Counted from the stretch's first letter, positions 9,445-21,415 are shown. The stretch is 64,000 nt of DNA from Candidatus Wallbacteria bacterium (GCA_028687545.1 JAQTZZ010000006.1:86104-150103), one strand, 5' to 3'. Translations and numbers: made by a program. Notes: generated from the sequence alone by a model not told the origin.

Positions 9445-10560
9445 TTACTTTTGAATTCTGGCAAGGCCCTTGAGCGCGAAGTATCTGAGCACAGGGTGAT
9501 CGGTCTTTGCGATTTCTAAAAGCACACGCGTATATTCTTTCCTCGGGAAATTCAGCATATCCACCAGGGCCTGGCGCTTCTGGTGAAAATCCCCGTTTTT
9601 CGCCTGCTGGATCAGCTTCTCATGTTCAGTCTTAGGAAGTTCAGGCACTTTCTCAGACAATTCCTGCGCCCTGTCGATCAGGTGCTTTTCAGTCACCTTT
9701 TTTTCCAGGATTTTCAGTTCATCCACCTGGGCATCCTTGATCATGGCTGAAATGGTATTCAGATTTTTTACCGACAGTTCACGCAGGGTATCGTTGATCC
9801 GTTTGCGCAGGCTCTCGGTCTTGGCCTTGCGCAGGAGCTCGATCAGGCAGAAGCGGATTTCATCGTCTGCGATTTTGGTCTGGGAGAGAAAATAGAGCAC
9901 GCTTTCCAGCTGCCAGGTTTCGTTCGAACACAGCATGGACTTGATGGTGGTTAGTATATCCATTTCTTTATAATCTACAAGCGCTTTGGCCACGTTGATC
10001 TTGACCCTGGGGCTTTCATCCTTGAGCAGGGGTATGATCAGCGGATAGATTTTCACAGTGTTCATGGCCGAAAGAGCTTCCACGGTATTGGCGCGGATCC
10101 GGGAATCATTATGACGCAGGAAATCTTTCAGGGACGGAATTTCATTCATTCCGCCCAGCAGTCCCAGCCCTTTGACGATGGTGGCGATCACATAGTTGTT
10201 TTTTTCATTTTTCAGCCGTTCTCTCAGATCAGGGAGGTATTCTTTCCTGTCATTGATTGTGAGATTCTGGATTGCCTTGATCCTTTTCCAGGGATCATCG
10301 GAAACAAGCAGATTGACGATGGAATTCCGATCCAGGTTTCCCTTCCCATGGTCCAGACTGGATGGCTCGATCCGGAATTTATCCTTGAGAATTTCAATGC
10401 CTTTGCGGGCCAGATAGTATAATTCGCTGGAAGTTCTTTCGCAGGTGAATTTTTCCAGATCCCTGATCGAGGCGATGTCGCCGTTTTTAATCAGATCCTT
10501 GAGTGCATTTCTCTGCGCCTGGGGGTTTTTCGAATTGAGTTCAGTTTGTTCCGCTGCCAT
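9445..10560 (-). CDS. HEAT-repeat protein
   Basis: A 371-residue protein of repeated helix pairs (DDPWKRIKAIQNL, HNDSRIRANTVEALSAM, DESPRVKINVAKALVDY, TDHPVLRYFALKGLARI), the HEAT pattern. It has no signal peptide and is presumably a soluble scaffold. It overlaps the FtsB/DivIC-like gene by 20 bp, so the two are translationally coupled. It is a different protein from the HEAT protein at 782. A role in division or chromosome topology is suggested only by its neighbours. Confidence 0.85.
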   Translation of the reverse strand: MAAEQTELNSKNPQAQRNALKDLIKNGDIASIRDLEKFTCERTSSELYYLARKGIEILKDKFRIEPSSLDHGKGNLDRNSIVNLLVSDDPWKRIKAIQNLTINDRKEYLPDLRERLKNEKNNYVIATIVKGLGLLGGMNEIPSLKDFLRHNDSRIRANTVEALSAMNTVKIYPLIIPLLKDESPRVKINVAKALVDYKEMDILTTIKSMLCSNETWQLESVLYFLSQTKIADDEIRFCLIELLRKAKTESLRKRINDTLRELSVKNLNTISAMIKDAQVDELKILEKKVTEKHLIDRAQELSEKVPELPKTEHEKLIQQAKNGDFHQKRQALVDMLNFPRKEYTRVLLEIAKTDHPVLRYFALKGLARIQK

Positions 10561-10915
10561 CAGGTACCTTTTCCTTCTGATCCACGATCCGGATCACTTT
10601 TTCACCTTTTTTGATGAGTTTGAGCTTTTCCCTCGCCAGTCTCTCCACGCCCTCATCAGTTTTAATTTCGGCAATTTTCTTCTCCAGTTCAATTATTTTT
10701 TCGCGCAGAACCTGATTTTCCTCGATTTTTTTCTGGACCATGGCTTGATTGGCCTTGATTTCATCGAATCTGTTTTTGAACAGGATGCAGACGGCCAGGA
10801 TAAAAATTATGCCGAAAAGCACTATGATTTTCTGTGTGAGCACGATCCGGATTTTTCTGGATTCCTGGGGAGATTTTCCTGGCGTCAGGGAAAAATCCTT
10901 GAATTTCATAATCAT
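10541..10915 (-). CDS. FtsB/DivIC-like septum formation protein
   Basis: A 124-residue bitopic membrane protein: about 27 cytoplasmic residues, one membrane segment (roughly 28-48), then a coiled coil (about 50-90) and the family's terminal block VERLAREKLKLIKKGE. This layout fits FtsB/DivIC, partners of FtsL and FtsQ/DivIB in the divisome. It lies 10 bp after gyrA. Two starts (MIMKF) are possible, two codons apart. Similarity is topological and to the short C-terminal motif, so the exact orthology is inferred. Confidence 0.82.
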   Translation of the reverse strand: MIMKFKDFSLTPGKSPQESRKIRIVLTQKIIVLFGIIFILAVCILFKNRFDEIKANQAMVQKKIEENQVLREKIIELEKKIAEIKTDEGVERLAREKLKLIKKGEKVIRIVDQKEKVPDGSGTN

Positions 10916-10925
10916 TCAAGAACTC

Positions 10926-13427
10926 TCACTCGGAATCGCCGATATCTGGTTCGTCGTCCTTTTCCAGAGTACTGGTGGTGATGCTTTCGTCAGCTGAGAT
11001 TTTCTCGACAGCCACCAGTTCGTCCTGAGGATTGAGCCTGATCAGGCGCACACCCTGTGTAGTCCGTCCGATCAGGGAGATGTCCCCTGCCTTGCAGCGC
11101 ACGATCATACCCTGCATAGTGATCAGAATCAGTTCATCCCCATCAGTGACTTCGCAGAGGGAAACAACGCGTCCTGTCTTTGGAGTGATGCGGATGGTCT
11201 TGATGCCTGAGCCGCCTCGGCCTTGAGCTCTGTATTCACTGATCAGTGTGCGCTTGCCGCAGCCCTTCACGGTGGCAACAAGCAGGCTGGCGCTTTCATT
11301 TTTGACGATGTCGGCGTTGACCACTTCATCGTCACCTTTCAGTCTGATCGCCCTGACTCCGGCTGCCTGACGTCCCATGGACCTGACATCCTTTTCATTG
11401 AAACGGATGGATTGTCCGTTGCGGGTGACCACGATCACTTCGTTCTGTCCGCTGGTCAGATTGACGCTGACAAGTTCATCCGTATCCTGAAGAGAGATGG
11501 CAGCCACACCATGGCGGCGCAGATTGACGAAGGCGGAGAGCGGGGTTTTCTTGACCTTGCCCTTCTTAGTGATCATCAGTATGAAAAAGGGATCTGTGAA
11601 ATTTTTTGCCGGGATGAGGGTGGCGATCCGCTCGTCTTTCTCCAGATTGAGATAATTAACGATAGCCTTGCCTCTTGCGATTCTGCTGGCTTCCTCGAGC
11701 TGGTATACTTTCATTGCCCTGAGTTTTCCACGGTTGGAAAAGTACAGCAGATAATCCTTGGTGTTGGCAACGAAAATGTCCCTGATTGAGTCCTCATCCT
11801 TCATTTTGCCGCCTGTCACACCTTTGCCCCCCCTGTTCTGGGTGCGGTAAATTTCCAGGGCCTGGCGCTTGATATAGTCGTCCCGGGTCACAGTGATCAC
11901 CATTGGCTCGTCCTTGATCAGGTCTTCTTCTTCGAACGAGGCTTCGGACATTTCCATCCGCACAACTTCCGTCTTACGCTTGTCTCCATATTTGGAATCG
12001 ATTTCTTCCAGATCCTGGACTATGATTTCGTCGACCAGTTTAGCATCTGCCAGAATCGCTTTGAATCGTTCGATCATCTTGAGCAGTTCCTGATATTCAC
12101 TCACCAGTTTTTCACGCTCAAGTCCAGTCAGCCTCTGCAGGCGCATGTCAAGGATGGCCTGAGACTGGAGCTCCGAGAATCCGAATTTCTTCGAAAGCTT
12201 TTCACGGGCTATTTCAGCGGTCTCTGAAGCTTTGATCAGCGCGATGATGGCATCGATGTGGTCCAGAGCCTTGACCAGGCCTTCCACTATGTGCAGACGT
12301 TTTTCGGCCTTGCTGAGCTCGAATTTTGTCCTGCGTGTGATCACTTCCCGCCTGTGGCCGATGTAATTGACCAGAAGAGATTTCAGATTAAGGAGCTGTG
12401 GTACATTGTCCACCAGTGCGACCAGGTTGAAATTGAAGTTGGTCTGCAGAGGAGTGTTCTTGTACAACCTGTTTATGATCACATCCGTATTTTCTTCTTT
12501 TCTGACTTCAAGTACGATCCGCACTCCTTCCCGGTTGGATTCGTCGCGCAGATCAGTCACACCTTCGAGTTTCTTGAGCTTGATCAGTTCAACAATCTTT
12601 TCCACCAGGGTGGATTTGTTGCACTGATATGGAACATCCTTGATTACCACCAGATTGCGCTTTTTACTGTCTTCCAGTTCGATTCTGGAACGGATGGTGA
12701 CGCTTCCACGCCCAGTGCGGTAGACATCTTCAATGCTGCGGTTGACAAGGATTGCAGCGCCTGTGGGAAAATCAGGACCCTTGATGTATTTTAAAAGATC
12801 GATCACTTCAGTCTTTTCGAATCCGTTTTTAAGCAGGTGCAGAGTAGCCTGGCAGACCTCATGCAGGTTGTGCGGAGGAATGTTGGTAGCCATGCCGACA
12901 GCGATTCCGGCAGCTCCGTTGATCAGGAGGTTGGGGATCCTGGCCGGCAGTACTACAGGTTCCTGTTCGGACTCATCAAAATTAGGACGGAAATTGACGG
13001 TTTCCTTTTCGATGTCGCAAAGCATTTCCATCGCCAGCTTGTCCATCCTGACTTCTGTGTAACGCATCGCAGCTGCGGAGTCCCCATCCAGCGATCCAAA
13101 GTTACCGTGCCCGTCCACCAGCGGGTAGCGGAGGGAAAATTCCTGAGCCATGCGCACCATTGCCTCGTAAACCGAGCTGTCGCCATGTGGATGATATTTA
13201 CCGAGCACGTCGCCGACGACCCTGGCGGATTTGCGATAGGCTTTGCCTGGCTGCATCCCGTTTTCGTTCATGGCAAAAAGGATTCTTCTCTGGACCGGTT
13301 TAAGACCGTCCCTGACATCGGGCAGGGCACGGGAGACGATTACGCTCATCGCGTAGTCGATATAGGCGGACTTGATTTCCTCTTCAATCTGGACTGGAAT
13401 AATGTGGGTGTTTTTCAGCTCGTCCAT
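10926..13427 (-). CDS. gyrA: DNA gyrase subunit A
   Basis: An 833-residue gyrase A subunit, which breaks and rejoins DNA during ATP-driven negative supercoiling. The catalytic Tyr lies in [11 protein letters not shown]; the quinolone-site region reads [15 protein letters not shown]. The C-terminal beta-pinwheel carries a GyrA box variant, QNRGGKG, in place of QRRGGKG, which supports gyrase over topoisomerase IV. It follows gyrB by 24 bp. The acidic tail ends DEPDIGDSE. Confidence 0.98.
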   Translation of the reverse strand: MDELKNTHIIPVQIEEEIKSAYIDYAMSVIVSRALPDVRDGLKPVQRRILFAMNENGMQPGKAYRKSARVVGDVLGKYHPHGDSSVYEAMVRMAQEFSLRYPLVDGHGNFGSLDGDSAAAMRYTEVRMDKLAMEMLCDIEKETVNFRPNFDESEQEPVVLPARIPNLLINGAAGIAVGMATNIPPHNLHEVCQATLHLLKNGFEKTEVIDLLKYIKGPDFPTGAAILVNRSIEDVYRTGRGSVTIRSRIELEDSKKRNLVVIKDVPYQCNKSTLVEKIVELIKLKKLEGVTDLRDESNREGVRIVLEVRKEENTDVIINRLYKNTPLQTNFNFNLVALVDNVPQLLNLKSLLVNYIGHRREVITRRTKFELSKAEKRLHIVEGLVKALDHIDAIIALIKASETAEIAREKLSKKFGFSELQSQAILDMRLQRLTGLEREKLVSEYQELLKMIERFKAILADAKLVDEIIVQDLEEIDSKYGDKRKTEVVRMEMSEASFEEEDLIKDEPMVITVTRDDYIKRQALEIYRTQNRGGKGVTGGKMKDEDSIRDIFVANTKDYLLYFSNRGKLRAMKVYQLEEASRIARGKAIVNYLNLEKDERIATLIPAKNFTDPFFILMITKKGKVKKTPLSAFVNLRRHGVAAISLQDTDELVSVNLTSGQNEVIVVTRNGQSIRFNEKDVRSMGRQAAGVRAIRLKGDDEVVNADIVKNESASLLVATVKGCGKRTLISEYRAQGRGGSGIKTIRITPKTGRVVSLCEVTDGDELILITMQGMIVRCKAGDISLIGRTTQGVRLIRLNPQDELVAVEKISADESITTSTLEKDDEPDIGDSE

Positions 13428-13451
13428 GTCAGCTCCTTAGAAATAATGTAT

Positions 13452-15574
<2,123 letters not shown>

Positions 15575-15585
<11 letters not shown>

Positions 15586-16045
15586 TCAAGTATCGCTCAT
15601 ACAGCCAGGCATTGCCCAGATATGACTTGAAATTCTTCCTCAATTCGTTGCTTTCAATATCCGAGAGCAGTGCGTTGATTTCATCCAGGATTTCTCCTGT
15701 TAAAGGATGCCCAGCCTGGTATTCCAGCCAGGAATCTCTTTGCTCGGCCTGAGAGTCATTCAGCCTGCAGATTTTGAAATGGATGTCTGTTACAGTTTCA
15801 GCACCCAGTTCCCTGTTGAAGGCTTCGATCAGGTTCTTTTTCATCTGCTTGAGATGGTAAAGATAAAGATTATTCTCGCCGGCCAGGGTAATTACCCCCT
15901 CACTGAAATTTACGATGCGGAAATCATTCTGAAAGGTGGCTCCGATCGTCTGCCAGACGGCCGTGATTCTGGCCGCCAGGAAGAAGCCTTCCAGGCGCCT
16001 GTTTTCTTTAAATGTTTTAGCAAGCATCTCCGATATATTTTGCAT
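15575..16045 (-). CDS. DciA-like (DUF721) protein
   Basis: A 156-residue protein with a DUF721 N-terminal half: ISEMLAKTFKENRRLEGFF, then ITAVWQTIGATF, GVITLAGENNLYLYHLKQMKKNLIEAFNRELG. DUF721 covers DciA, the ancestral helicase-loading factor that acts with DnaA and DnaB. The helical C-terminal part is less conserved. Starts at 16045 or 16051 are both possible. It heads the DUF370-gyrB-gyrA block, the place where recF or dnaN stands in many genomes. Confidence 0.8.
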
Positions 16046-16230
16046 GGCCATAATATAGTAACAGAGAGTCAAGGAAAAACAAAGAATTATTTATGGTTTA
16101 TTTTGAAACCGGACCGCTTAAATCTTAGTGGACCGTTACATTTGAATTTACCAACTGTCAGTTTCCGGAAACGCTTCTGCTACAGGCGTTTGTAGGAAAG
16201 CATTATTATGAAATTCAAATGATACGGACC

Positions 16231-16513
16231 ACTAGTGGTTCACCACACTTAAATTTATGATTTCAGCCGGAGTGCCGGAGATTCGGATGCAAGGCGCGGT
16301 GAGGAAGAAAATGTGGTGCATTTTCGACGAACCGCAACGCAGCAGACGGATCGCCGCCACCCGGCAGTCAGCGAGTAATGAAACATGATATCGGCCAGCT
16401 TCTTTGTCGCGGCTGTCGCGGCAACCAGCCCAGGTTGCCTTGTCGCCGCTTTGCGAATCTGTCTCGATCTCATGTTTCTGAAACCACAAATTTAAGTGTG
16501 GCGGACCACTAGT
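16231..16513. repeat. MITE-like element with 26-bp terminal inverted repeats
   Basis: The ends 16231-16256 and 16488-16513 are inverted repeats reading ACTAGTGGT-N3-CCACACTTAAATTT with only the three middle bases differing. The 230-bp interior is GC-rich and partly palindromic (GCAAGGCGCGGTGAGG ... CCGCAACGCAGCAGACGG), with no supported gene; the short overlapping reading frames inside it resemble no protein I know. It sits between the KTSC and DciA genes. The rest of 16046-16525 holds nothing I can name. Confidence 0.75.
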
Positions 16514-16525
16514 CAGTCCGGATTT

Positions 16526-16738
16526 TCAAATTACCTGCTGATGCTGATATTTTTCCTTAACATAGCGGTAAAAAAATTTACCGTGCGATTCTGCATTCAA
16601 AAGATTCTCGTATTCCCGTTTCGGAACATCGTAGTACTGGACGATCGAGCCGTCGCTCATTTCGACTTCCAGGACTTTGTTCTCATTGTCATAGCCGACA
16701 GATTTAAGCTGCGAAGACTGTACTTTTTTCCGTTCCAT
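16526..16738 (-). CDS. KTSC domain protein
   Basis: A 70-residue protein that is a single KTSC domain: SSQLKSVGYDNENKVLEVEM, GSIVQYYDVPKREYENLL, AESHGKFFYRYVKEKY. The family is named after a related C-terminal segment of lysyl-tRNA synthetases and its function is not established. A GAGGT site precedes the ATG. It follows the MBL hydrolase gene by 74 bp on the same strand. Confidence 0.88.
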   Translation of the reverse strand: MERKKVQSSQLKSVGYDNENKVLEVEMSDGSIVQYYDVPKREYENLLNAESHGKFFYRYVKEKYQHQQVI

Positions 16739-16812
16739 GCATTTACCTCAACTTTCCATTGAGCCTCTTGTAAAATTTCAGTTTCACGATTCGCTTCAGC
16801 ATAAATGATATT

Positions 16813-17445
16813 TTACCGATCTCCTTTTATCCCCACCAGAAATGGATTGTGTTGTTTTTCATGCAGGATCTTGGTTTGAGGGCCGTGACCAGGGTAGACC
16901 AGAGTCAGATCTGGCAGAGTGAAAAGCTTCTTCTGTATGCTGCGGATCAGAGCTTTGTAATCACCACCCGGCAGGTCTGTGCGACCGATCGATTCGGCAA
17001 ACAGGGTATCCCCTGAAATCACGAAGCCGGAACCTGCAAAACTGAGTCCACCCGGTGTATGTCCCGGTGTGTGGATTACTCTGAGACCTGCAAATTCTTC
17101 TCCATCTTCGAGGAATCGGTCGATATCCAGCACGATCGGTTTAGACAGAAAAGAAGAAAAATTCAGCTCGGGATCTGTAAACCATTTCTGTTCATGCACT
17201 CCGGCCACAAGGGATGCCCCGGTCTTTTCAACCAGCTCCCCGGCGCCGGTTAGATGGTCATAATGTCCATGGGTGAAGAGGATGTGAAGGAGCTTCCAGT
17301 CATTCTCAGAGCAGAATTCCAGGATCGGATCCGCCAGGGCAGGATCAACGGCGATCAGTTCGTTGCCGTCACCGATCTGCAGCAGATAGCAGTTAGTGGA
17401 AATATCTCCCAGTGTGAAGGTTTTGACGAGCCTGGTCATCCTCAA
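16813..17445 (-). CDS. MBL-fold metallohydrolase (glyoxalase II-like)
   Basis: A 210-residue metallo-beta-lactamase-fold enzyme with the metal box THGHYDHLTG, the HTPGHTPGG His, SGDTLF with its bridging Asp, RTDLPGGD, and a final VYPGHGPQT. The pattern matches the YcbL/glyoxalase II-like group, thiolesterases of uncertain substrate. It starts inside the end of hpt (4-bp overlap), so the two are co-translated. Confidence 0.9.
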   Translation of the reverse strand: MRMTRLVKTFTLGDISTNCYLLQIGDGNELIAVDPALADPILEFCSENDWKLLHILFTHGHYDHLTGAGELVEKTGASLVAGVHEQKWFTDPELNFSSFLSKPIVLDIDRFLEDGEEFAGLRVIHTPGHTPGGLSFAGSGFVISGDTLFAESIGRTDLPGGDYKALIRSIQKKLFTLPDLTLVYPGHGPQTKILHEKQHNPFLVGIKGDR

Positions 17446-17972
17446 CCTTCAGTCATGACGCCGATAAAAGGAAGCTGGCGGTAATGCTGGGCATAGTCGA
17501 GTCCGTAGCCGACCACGAATTCCTGTCCGACTTCAAAAGCCCAGAAATCCGGGCGGATATCCACCTTGCGGGCAACCGGTTTGTTGAGAAATGTGCATAC
17601 CTTGAGTTCCGCCGGCTCCCTGGTTCCAAGAAATTTAAGGATGTGATTAAGGGTCAATCCTGTATCCACGATGTCTTCGACGATCAAGACATGCTGATTT
17701 TTAATGCTCTTTTGAAGATCTTTCAGCACCCGGACTTCCCCGCTGGTCTCAGTTTCATCTCCATAACTTGAAACCACCATGAAGTCAACTGTCAGCGGCA
17801 TGCTTAATTCCCGGATCAGGTCCGCGAGGAACATGAAAGCGCCTTTGAGTATGCAGACCATCAGGATCTCCTGGTCTCCATAGTAAGCATTGATTTCTGA
17901 GGCCAGCGCTTTAATGCGTTGTGAGATTTCTTCCTTAGAAATCCTGACTTTGATGGAATCAGGTTGGAACAT
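17442..17972 (-). CDS. hpt: Hypoxanthine phosphoribosyltransferase
   Basis: A 176-residue purine salvage enzyme that makes IMP or GMP from the base and PRPP. Visible motifs are CILKGAFMFLADLIR, SSYGDETETSG, the PRPP loop VEDIVDTGLTL (about 98-108) and RPDFWAFEVGQEFVVGYGLDY. I chose ATG 17972, preceded by ACGGAGG, and not the frame extension to 18080, which lacks family similarity. Confidence 0.95.
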   Translation of the reverse strand: MFQPDSIKVRISKEEISQRIKALASEINAYYGDQEILMVCILKGAFMFLADLIRELSMPLTVDFMVVSSYGDETETSGEVRVLKDLQKSIKNQHVLIVEDIVDTGLTLNHILKFLGTREPAELKVCTFLNKPVARKVDIRPDFWAFEVGQEFVVGYGLDYAQHYRQLPFIGVMTEG

Positions 17973-18034
17973 GGTACCTCCGTGGGACAATGACAGATTG
18001 TCTCCCCAAGATATAGCGTTAGCAAGCATTTTAC

Positions 18035-18116
18035 AAGGGGCATTACTAAAAACTTTTGGATTGAATCTGTTGCAGTGCAATTTTCAGGTTAAAGTTAAGT
18101 TTTGCAAATGCCCCTT
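18035..18116. promoter_or_regulatory. Inverted repeat between hpt and maf
   Basis: AAGGGGCATT (18035-18044) is repeated inverted as AATGCCCCTT (18107-18116), perfect over 10 bp, in the 178-bp divergent intergenic region. The spacing of 62 bp is long for a simple hairpin. Paired operator half-sites or a long RNA arm are possible. I see no good vegetative promoter beside it. Confidence 0.4.
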
Positions 18117-18150
18117 TGTTTTGTCACCTGGCTTCAGGTAAAATTAGTTA

Positions 18151-18759
18151 GTGAGAAAATTTTCCGGAGAAATAATTCTGGCCTCCTCGTCGTCGAGGAG
18201 ACGCGAACTGCTGCGCGAACTCGGGCTGAAATTCAGAATCATGGTGCCTGAGATCGACGAAGGGAGCGAGGAATTTTATCCAGGACTTACGCAGAAGCTG
18301 GCTTCAAAAAAAGCCCTGGCCGTTGCTTCCCGGGTTGCTCCGGGCAATCTGGTGATCGCGGCTGACACGCTGGTGGTGCAGGGCCGAGTCATTTTCGGAA
18401 AACCGAAGGATCGTGATGATGCCCGCAGGATGCTCCTGGAATTGAGCGGGAAGAAACACGAAGTATTTACCGGTCTCTGCCTCCTGGTTTCAGGCACTGC
18501 CGAATGTCTTTCTGCCGAAGAACGCACTGTGGTGAGCTTCAGAACCCTTTCGGCCGCTGAAATCGAAGCATACCTTGATACTGGGGAACCATTTGACAAG
18601 GCTGGAGCTTACGGCATCCAGGGAATCGGCCGTCTTCTCGTCGAGAGGGTCGAAGGTTGTTTTTTCAATGTGGTTGGATTGCCGATAGGAAGATTGAATG
18701 ATTTTTTTCAGGAACTTGGTTTAAATCTTCTGGAAATGCAGTCTGAGGGTATTTATTAG
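18151..18759 (+). CDS. maf: Maf family nucleoside-triphosphate pyrophosphatase
   Basis: A 202-residue Maf protein, house-cleaning pyrophosphatases for dTTP/UTP or modified nucleotides. The family opening ILASSSSRRRELLRELGL, the substrate-binding AADTLVV, FGKPKD, HEVFTGLCL and DKAGAYGIQG are all present. It starts with GTG at 18151; no ATG fits. It is divergent from hpt and followed after 1 bp by a membrane protein gene. Confidence 0.95.
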   Translation: MRKFSGEIILASSSSRRRELLRELGLKFRIMVPEIDEGSEEFYPGLTQKLASKKALAVASRVAPGNLVIAADTLVVQGRVIFGKPKDRDDARRMLLELSGKKHEVFTGLCLLVSGTAECLSAEERTVVSFRTLSAAEIEAYLDTGEPFDKAGAYGIQGIGRLLVERVEGCFFNVVGLPIGRLNDFFQELGLNLLEMQSEGIY

Positions 18760-18760
18760 A

Positions 18761-19177
18761 ATGGACATGCTTCAAATGACCCATCTGATTGATTACCTGG
18801 CTGTGGCAGTGGCAATTACAATAATCCTGATTTTCCTGCTGCTTGCGACCAGAATGTACCGTAAGCGGACTTGCGCTAAATTCTACACCAATGTCCGCGG
18901 CCGTGTAGTGATCAAGGGCAAGGTCGATTACAGCGGAGTCCAGATCACATTCGGCAAGCTCAGGAACAAAGACAGCGTAAAGGTAACCCCGCTGCTTTCA
19001 AAATCAGGAGAAATCATGAGAATCACCACTGATAAAAAGGGAAACTTCAGTTTTGAAGGAAGTCCTTCGGGGGTACACTGGATTGTGGCAGAGGCAAAAG
19101 GGTGCAAAACCGTGCTCAAAGCGGTTCGACTTGAAACCAGCGAGGAAAATCTGATCCCTGACATTGTCCTGAAATGA
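18761..19177 (+). CDS. Membrane-anchored carboxypeptidase-regulatory-like domain protein
   Basis: A 138-residue protein with one membrane segment (about residues 9-29, AVAVAITIILIFLLLATRMY) followed by a beta-sandwich domain of the carboxypeptidase-regulatory type: VRGRVVIKGKVDYSGVQITF, TDKKGNFSFEGSPSG and a final IPDIVLK. The domain probably lies outside the cytoplasmic membrane and may bind or brace a partner. It precedes the pseudopilin genes by 48 bp. Function unknown. Confidence 0.72.
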   Translation: MDMLQMTHLIDYLAVAVAITIILIFLLLATRMYRKRTCAKFYTNVRGRVVIKGKVDYSGVQITFGKLRNKDSVKVTPLLSKSGEIMRITTDKKGNFSFEGSPSGVHWIVAEAKGCKTVLKAVRLETSEENLIPDIVLK

Positions 19178-19225
19178 AACTACTGCAGTTTACGGAGGTA
19201 TTAATAAGTTGGAAAGGAGTCTGAA

Positions 19226-19906
19226 ATGAATCATAAAGCAGTGACGATGATCGAATTTGTTCTGGCTGTGGCGGTGGTTGGAGCTTCGCTGGTCCCAATC
19301 ACCGGAAGCATGCTTTCATATTTCAAGAGGGTCAAGACCATTGAAGGCTCCCTTGGTTTCACGAATCGGGCTCAGGCGGTCCTGAATGCCCTGCTCGATG
19401 ATGTCAGTTTTGAGGTAGTTTATACACTTATGAAAGAAAAAGGCGGCGGGCATTGCGAGAATGTGATCGACCTTCAGGACAGAGCCTTCGCGTTGATCAC
19501 GGATCTGACAGATAAAAAATTGGTGAATCGTGACGGTAAGCAGATCTGTCCGCAAGATAATTCAGGACAGGAAAACACCCCTGAAGGGTTGTGGCGGGTG
19601 AGCGGCAATGGCACCTATTTCCGTTCGAACAAGGTCGATTACTACTTCACGTTGAAAATTACCAATATACCCCTGCAGTTTCACTGGAAACAGTATAAAA
19701 CCAATGAAAACCACAATGAGGTCATCGGCTGGGAGATCAAACCGGCTGGAGTCGAACCCAATGTTCAGACTCTTGATGTGAACGACATCAAGAGGGACAT
19801 GTTTGTACAGCTGATTCTTTATGTGAAGTGGAAGGAATATGACCGTGACATGGAATATTCGTTCGTCACGTTCAAGGCCAATCTGGACAATTCCAACGAC
19901 AAGTAG
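19226..19906 (+). CDS. Type II secretion/type IV pilus pseudopilin-like protein
   Basis: A 226-residue protein with a prepilin-type N-terminus: HKA, then VTMIEFVLAVAVVGASLVPI, with Glu at +5 after the presumed cleavage and a following hydrophobic helix. The residue before cleavage is Ala rather than Gly, tolerated in some pseudopilins. The rest is a soluble beta-rich domain. GGAAAGGAG precedes the ATG. It is followed by two more prepilin-like genes, so the three probably form a minor-pilin complex. Confidence 0.8.
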   Translation: MNHKAVTMIEFVLAVAVVGASLVPITGSMLSYFKRVKTIEGSLGFTNRAQAVLNALLDDVSFEVVYTLMKEKGGGHCENVIDLQDRAFALITDLTDKKLVNRDGKQICPQDNSGQENTPEGLWRVSGNGTYFRSNKVDYYFTLKITNIPLQFHWKQYKTNENHNEVIGWEIKPAGVEPNVQTLDVNDIKRDMFVQLILYVKWKEYDRDMEYSFVTFKANLDNSNDK

Positions 19907-19914
19907 GAGGAGAT

Positions 19915-20553
19915 ATGAATCGGAAGGGTATCGCGCTTGCTGTGGCAATGATTTTCATCTTCGTGGCCTTCGGCCTGATCCTTTTCATCTCCCAGCTCAA
20001 CCGTTCCAATACGATTGACCAGGTGGTAGTCAGGGAAAATTACAGGGCCATCTATTTGGCCAAGGGAGCTATCCAGATGGCCATGCTGAAGACCAGGCAA
20101 TTTCCCGAGGAACTGAGAGATGCCTGCTGTTTTTTTGACGCAAAGGGAACCATTGAAAACATGTCTGAAGCTTCGGGAGGGCTGGCGTCGGCTCCGGATC
20201 GCCTGACCGTTCTCGGACTCAGAAATCCGGATGTCCCAGGCGACTGGATTCATGAAGGTGAATTTATCCGCGAACTGCAGATGAAGATGTTTAAAGGGGC
20301 AACTGCCGGCTGGAGCATGACCGAAGGTCTTACCTGCGACGGCCCGTTTACAGGCCAGTTTTTTGTGACTGAGTTGAGATTCATCACCAGGCGCTCAGGC
20401 AACCGTAATGATGCTGTGAAGATCAAGGTCTGGGCCAGAGAAGACAGCGGCAAGACGGTGGGTGAAGTCATGAGAAGCCGCGATCCGGTTCAGTTGCGTG
20501 AAGGCTTGAAAATTGAGGAAGTTCACGAAATTATACTTAAATATGGAGGATGA
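19915..20553 (+). CDS. PilX/GspK-like minor pilin
   Basis: A 212-residue protein starting MNRKG, then IALAVAMIFIFVAFGLILF, a prepilin-like cleavage site and helix lacking Glu5, as in PilX and GspK. The following region AIYLAKGAIQMAMLKTRQF also resembles PilX. The gene has AGGAGG 4 bp before its ATG and lies 8 bp after the previous pseudopilin. Members of this kind cap the pseudopilus or pilus tip. Confidence 0.75.
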   Translation: MNRKGIALAVAMIFIFVAFGLILFISQLNRSNTIDQVVVRENYRAIYLAKGAIQMAMLKTRQFPEELRDACCFFDAKGTIENMSEASGGLASAPDRLTVLGLRNPDVPGDWIHEGEFIRELQMKMFKGATAGWSMTEGLTCDGPFTGQFFVTELRFITRRSGNRNDAVKIKVWAREDSGKTVGEVMRSRDPVQLREGLKIEEVHEIILKYGG

Positions 20554-20557
20554 TGAG

Positions 20558-21415
20558 ATGAACAGGCGGGGCATGTCTCTTGTGGAAATGATGATGGCCG
20601 TATTGCTTTGCGGCTTTTTCTTTGCTGCTTTATATCGTCTGCAGGCGTCCATGAACCGCACTACCGAGTTTGTCCGCTGGAAGACGCAATCCCAGGATAC
20701 AATCCGCAGATTTTATAAGGATTACCTGATTCCTGATATTAATAAAGCCACCTATCCGAGCACGATTGATGCGGATATGACTACGGTTCCAGATCCGACA
20801 AATGCGATGAAATTACAATATCTAAAGGGTGGGGCGATTGACCCCAATGATCCCAATACCTCGATCATCAAGTTCGATTCCCTCTCAGACGGACAGATCC
20901 TGATGAAATGGCAGATCAGCCACCCGGGAGTTACGGTTGATCTGGCTCAAGATCAGGGACAGAATGATTCAGATCCCTCCTTTGCTGCAGTTTGCGAAAT
21001 AGTGGCCTATAAGAGATCTCCTTATGACACCAAAAGGCGGAATGTGATAGTGTATCGCCGTACCACTACTGATTCAACCATCATCAAGCCGGTCAACGAC
21101 AAAGTGATGGTGGAAAATGTGGAATACATCAAAATGTCCCACAGTCCCCGCTACAAACCCGCAGAAATCATCGCCATGAATGTTCTGCCCAACTCCATCA
21201 CGCCAAACAACCCGATGGGAGTTCCGATGGATCCCAGCGACCCTGATTACTTTCACACCTGGAACAATTCCGGCTCGATCAACATTGAAATCGGCCTGAT
21301 CCAGGATGTAAGGGTCACTGTTCTTTTGACTGGCGGACCGCATAGATTCACAACCCAGGAAAAAGTATCAATCAAAACTAATGTGGAAATTATTCCTACT
21401 GCTGGTTTTAATTAG
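20558..21415 (+). CDS. PilW/GspJ-like pseudopilin
   Basis: A 285-residue protein with a clear prepilin leader MNRRG followed by MSLVEMMMAVLLCGFFFAAL, with Glu5 present. The start at 20558 is fixed by GGAGG and by the leader; the longer frame from 20513 is not used. The large C-terminal domain is beta-rich. It follows the PilX-like gene after 4 bp. No ATPase, secretin or platform protein is nearby, so the assembly machine must be encoded elsewhere. Confidence 0.8.
   Translation: MNRRGMSLVEMMMAVLLCGFFFAALYRLQASMNRTTEFVRWKTQSQDTIRRFYKDYLIPDINKATYPSTIDADMTTVPDPTNAMKLQYLKGGAIDPNDPNTSIIKFDSLSDGQILMKWQISHPGVTVDLAQDQGQNDSDPSFAAVCEIVAYKRSPYDTKRRNVIVYRRTTTDSTIIKPVNDKVMVENVEYIKMSHSPRYKPAEIIAMNVLPNSITPNNPMGVPMDPSDPDYFHTWNNSGSINIEIGLIQDVRVTVLLTGGPHRFTTQEKVSIKTNVEIIPTAGFN

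Noticed and set aside
16232..16489. Two overlapping minus-strand frames of 85 and 72 codons inside the MITE-like element
   Set aside because: They coincide with the repeat's palindromic interior, have no ribosome site and look like no protein family; the open frames follow from GC-rich composition.
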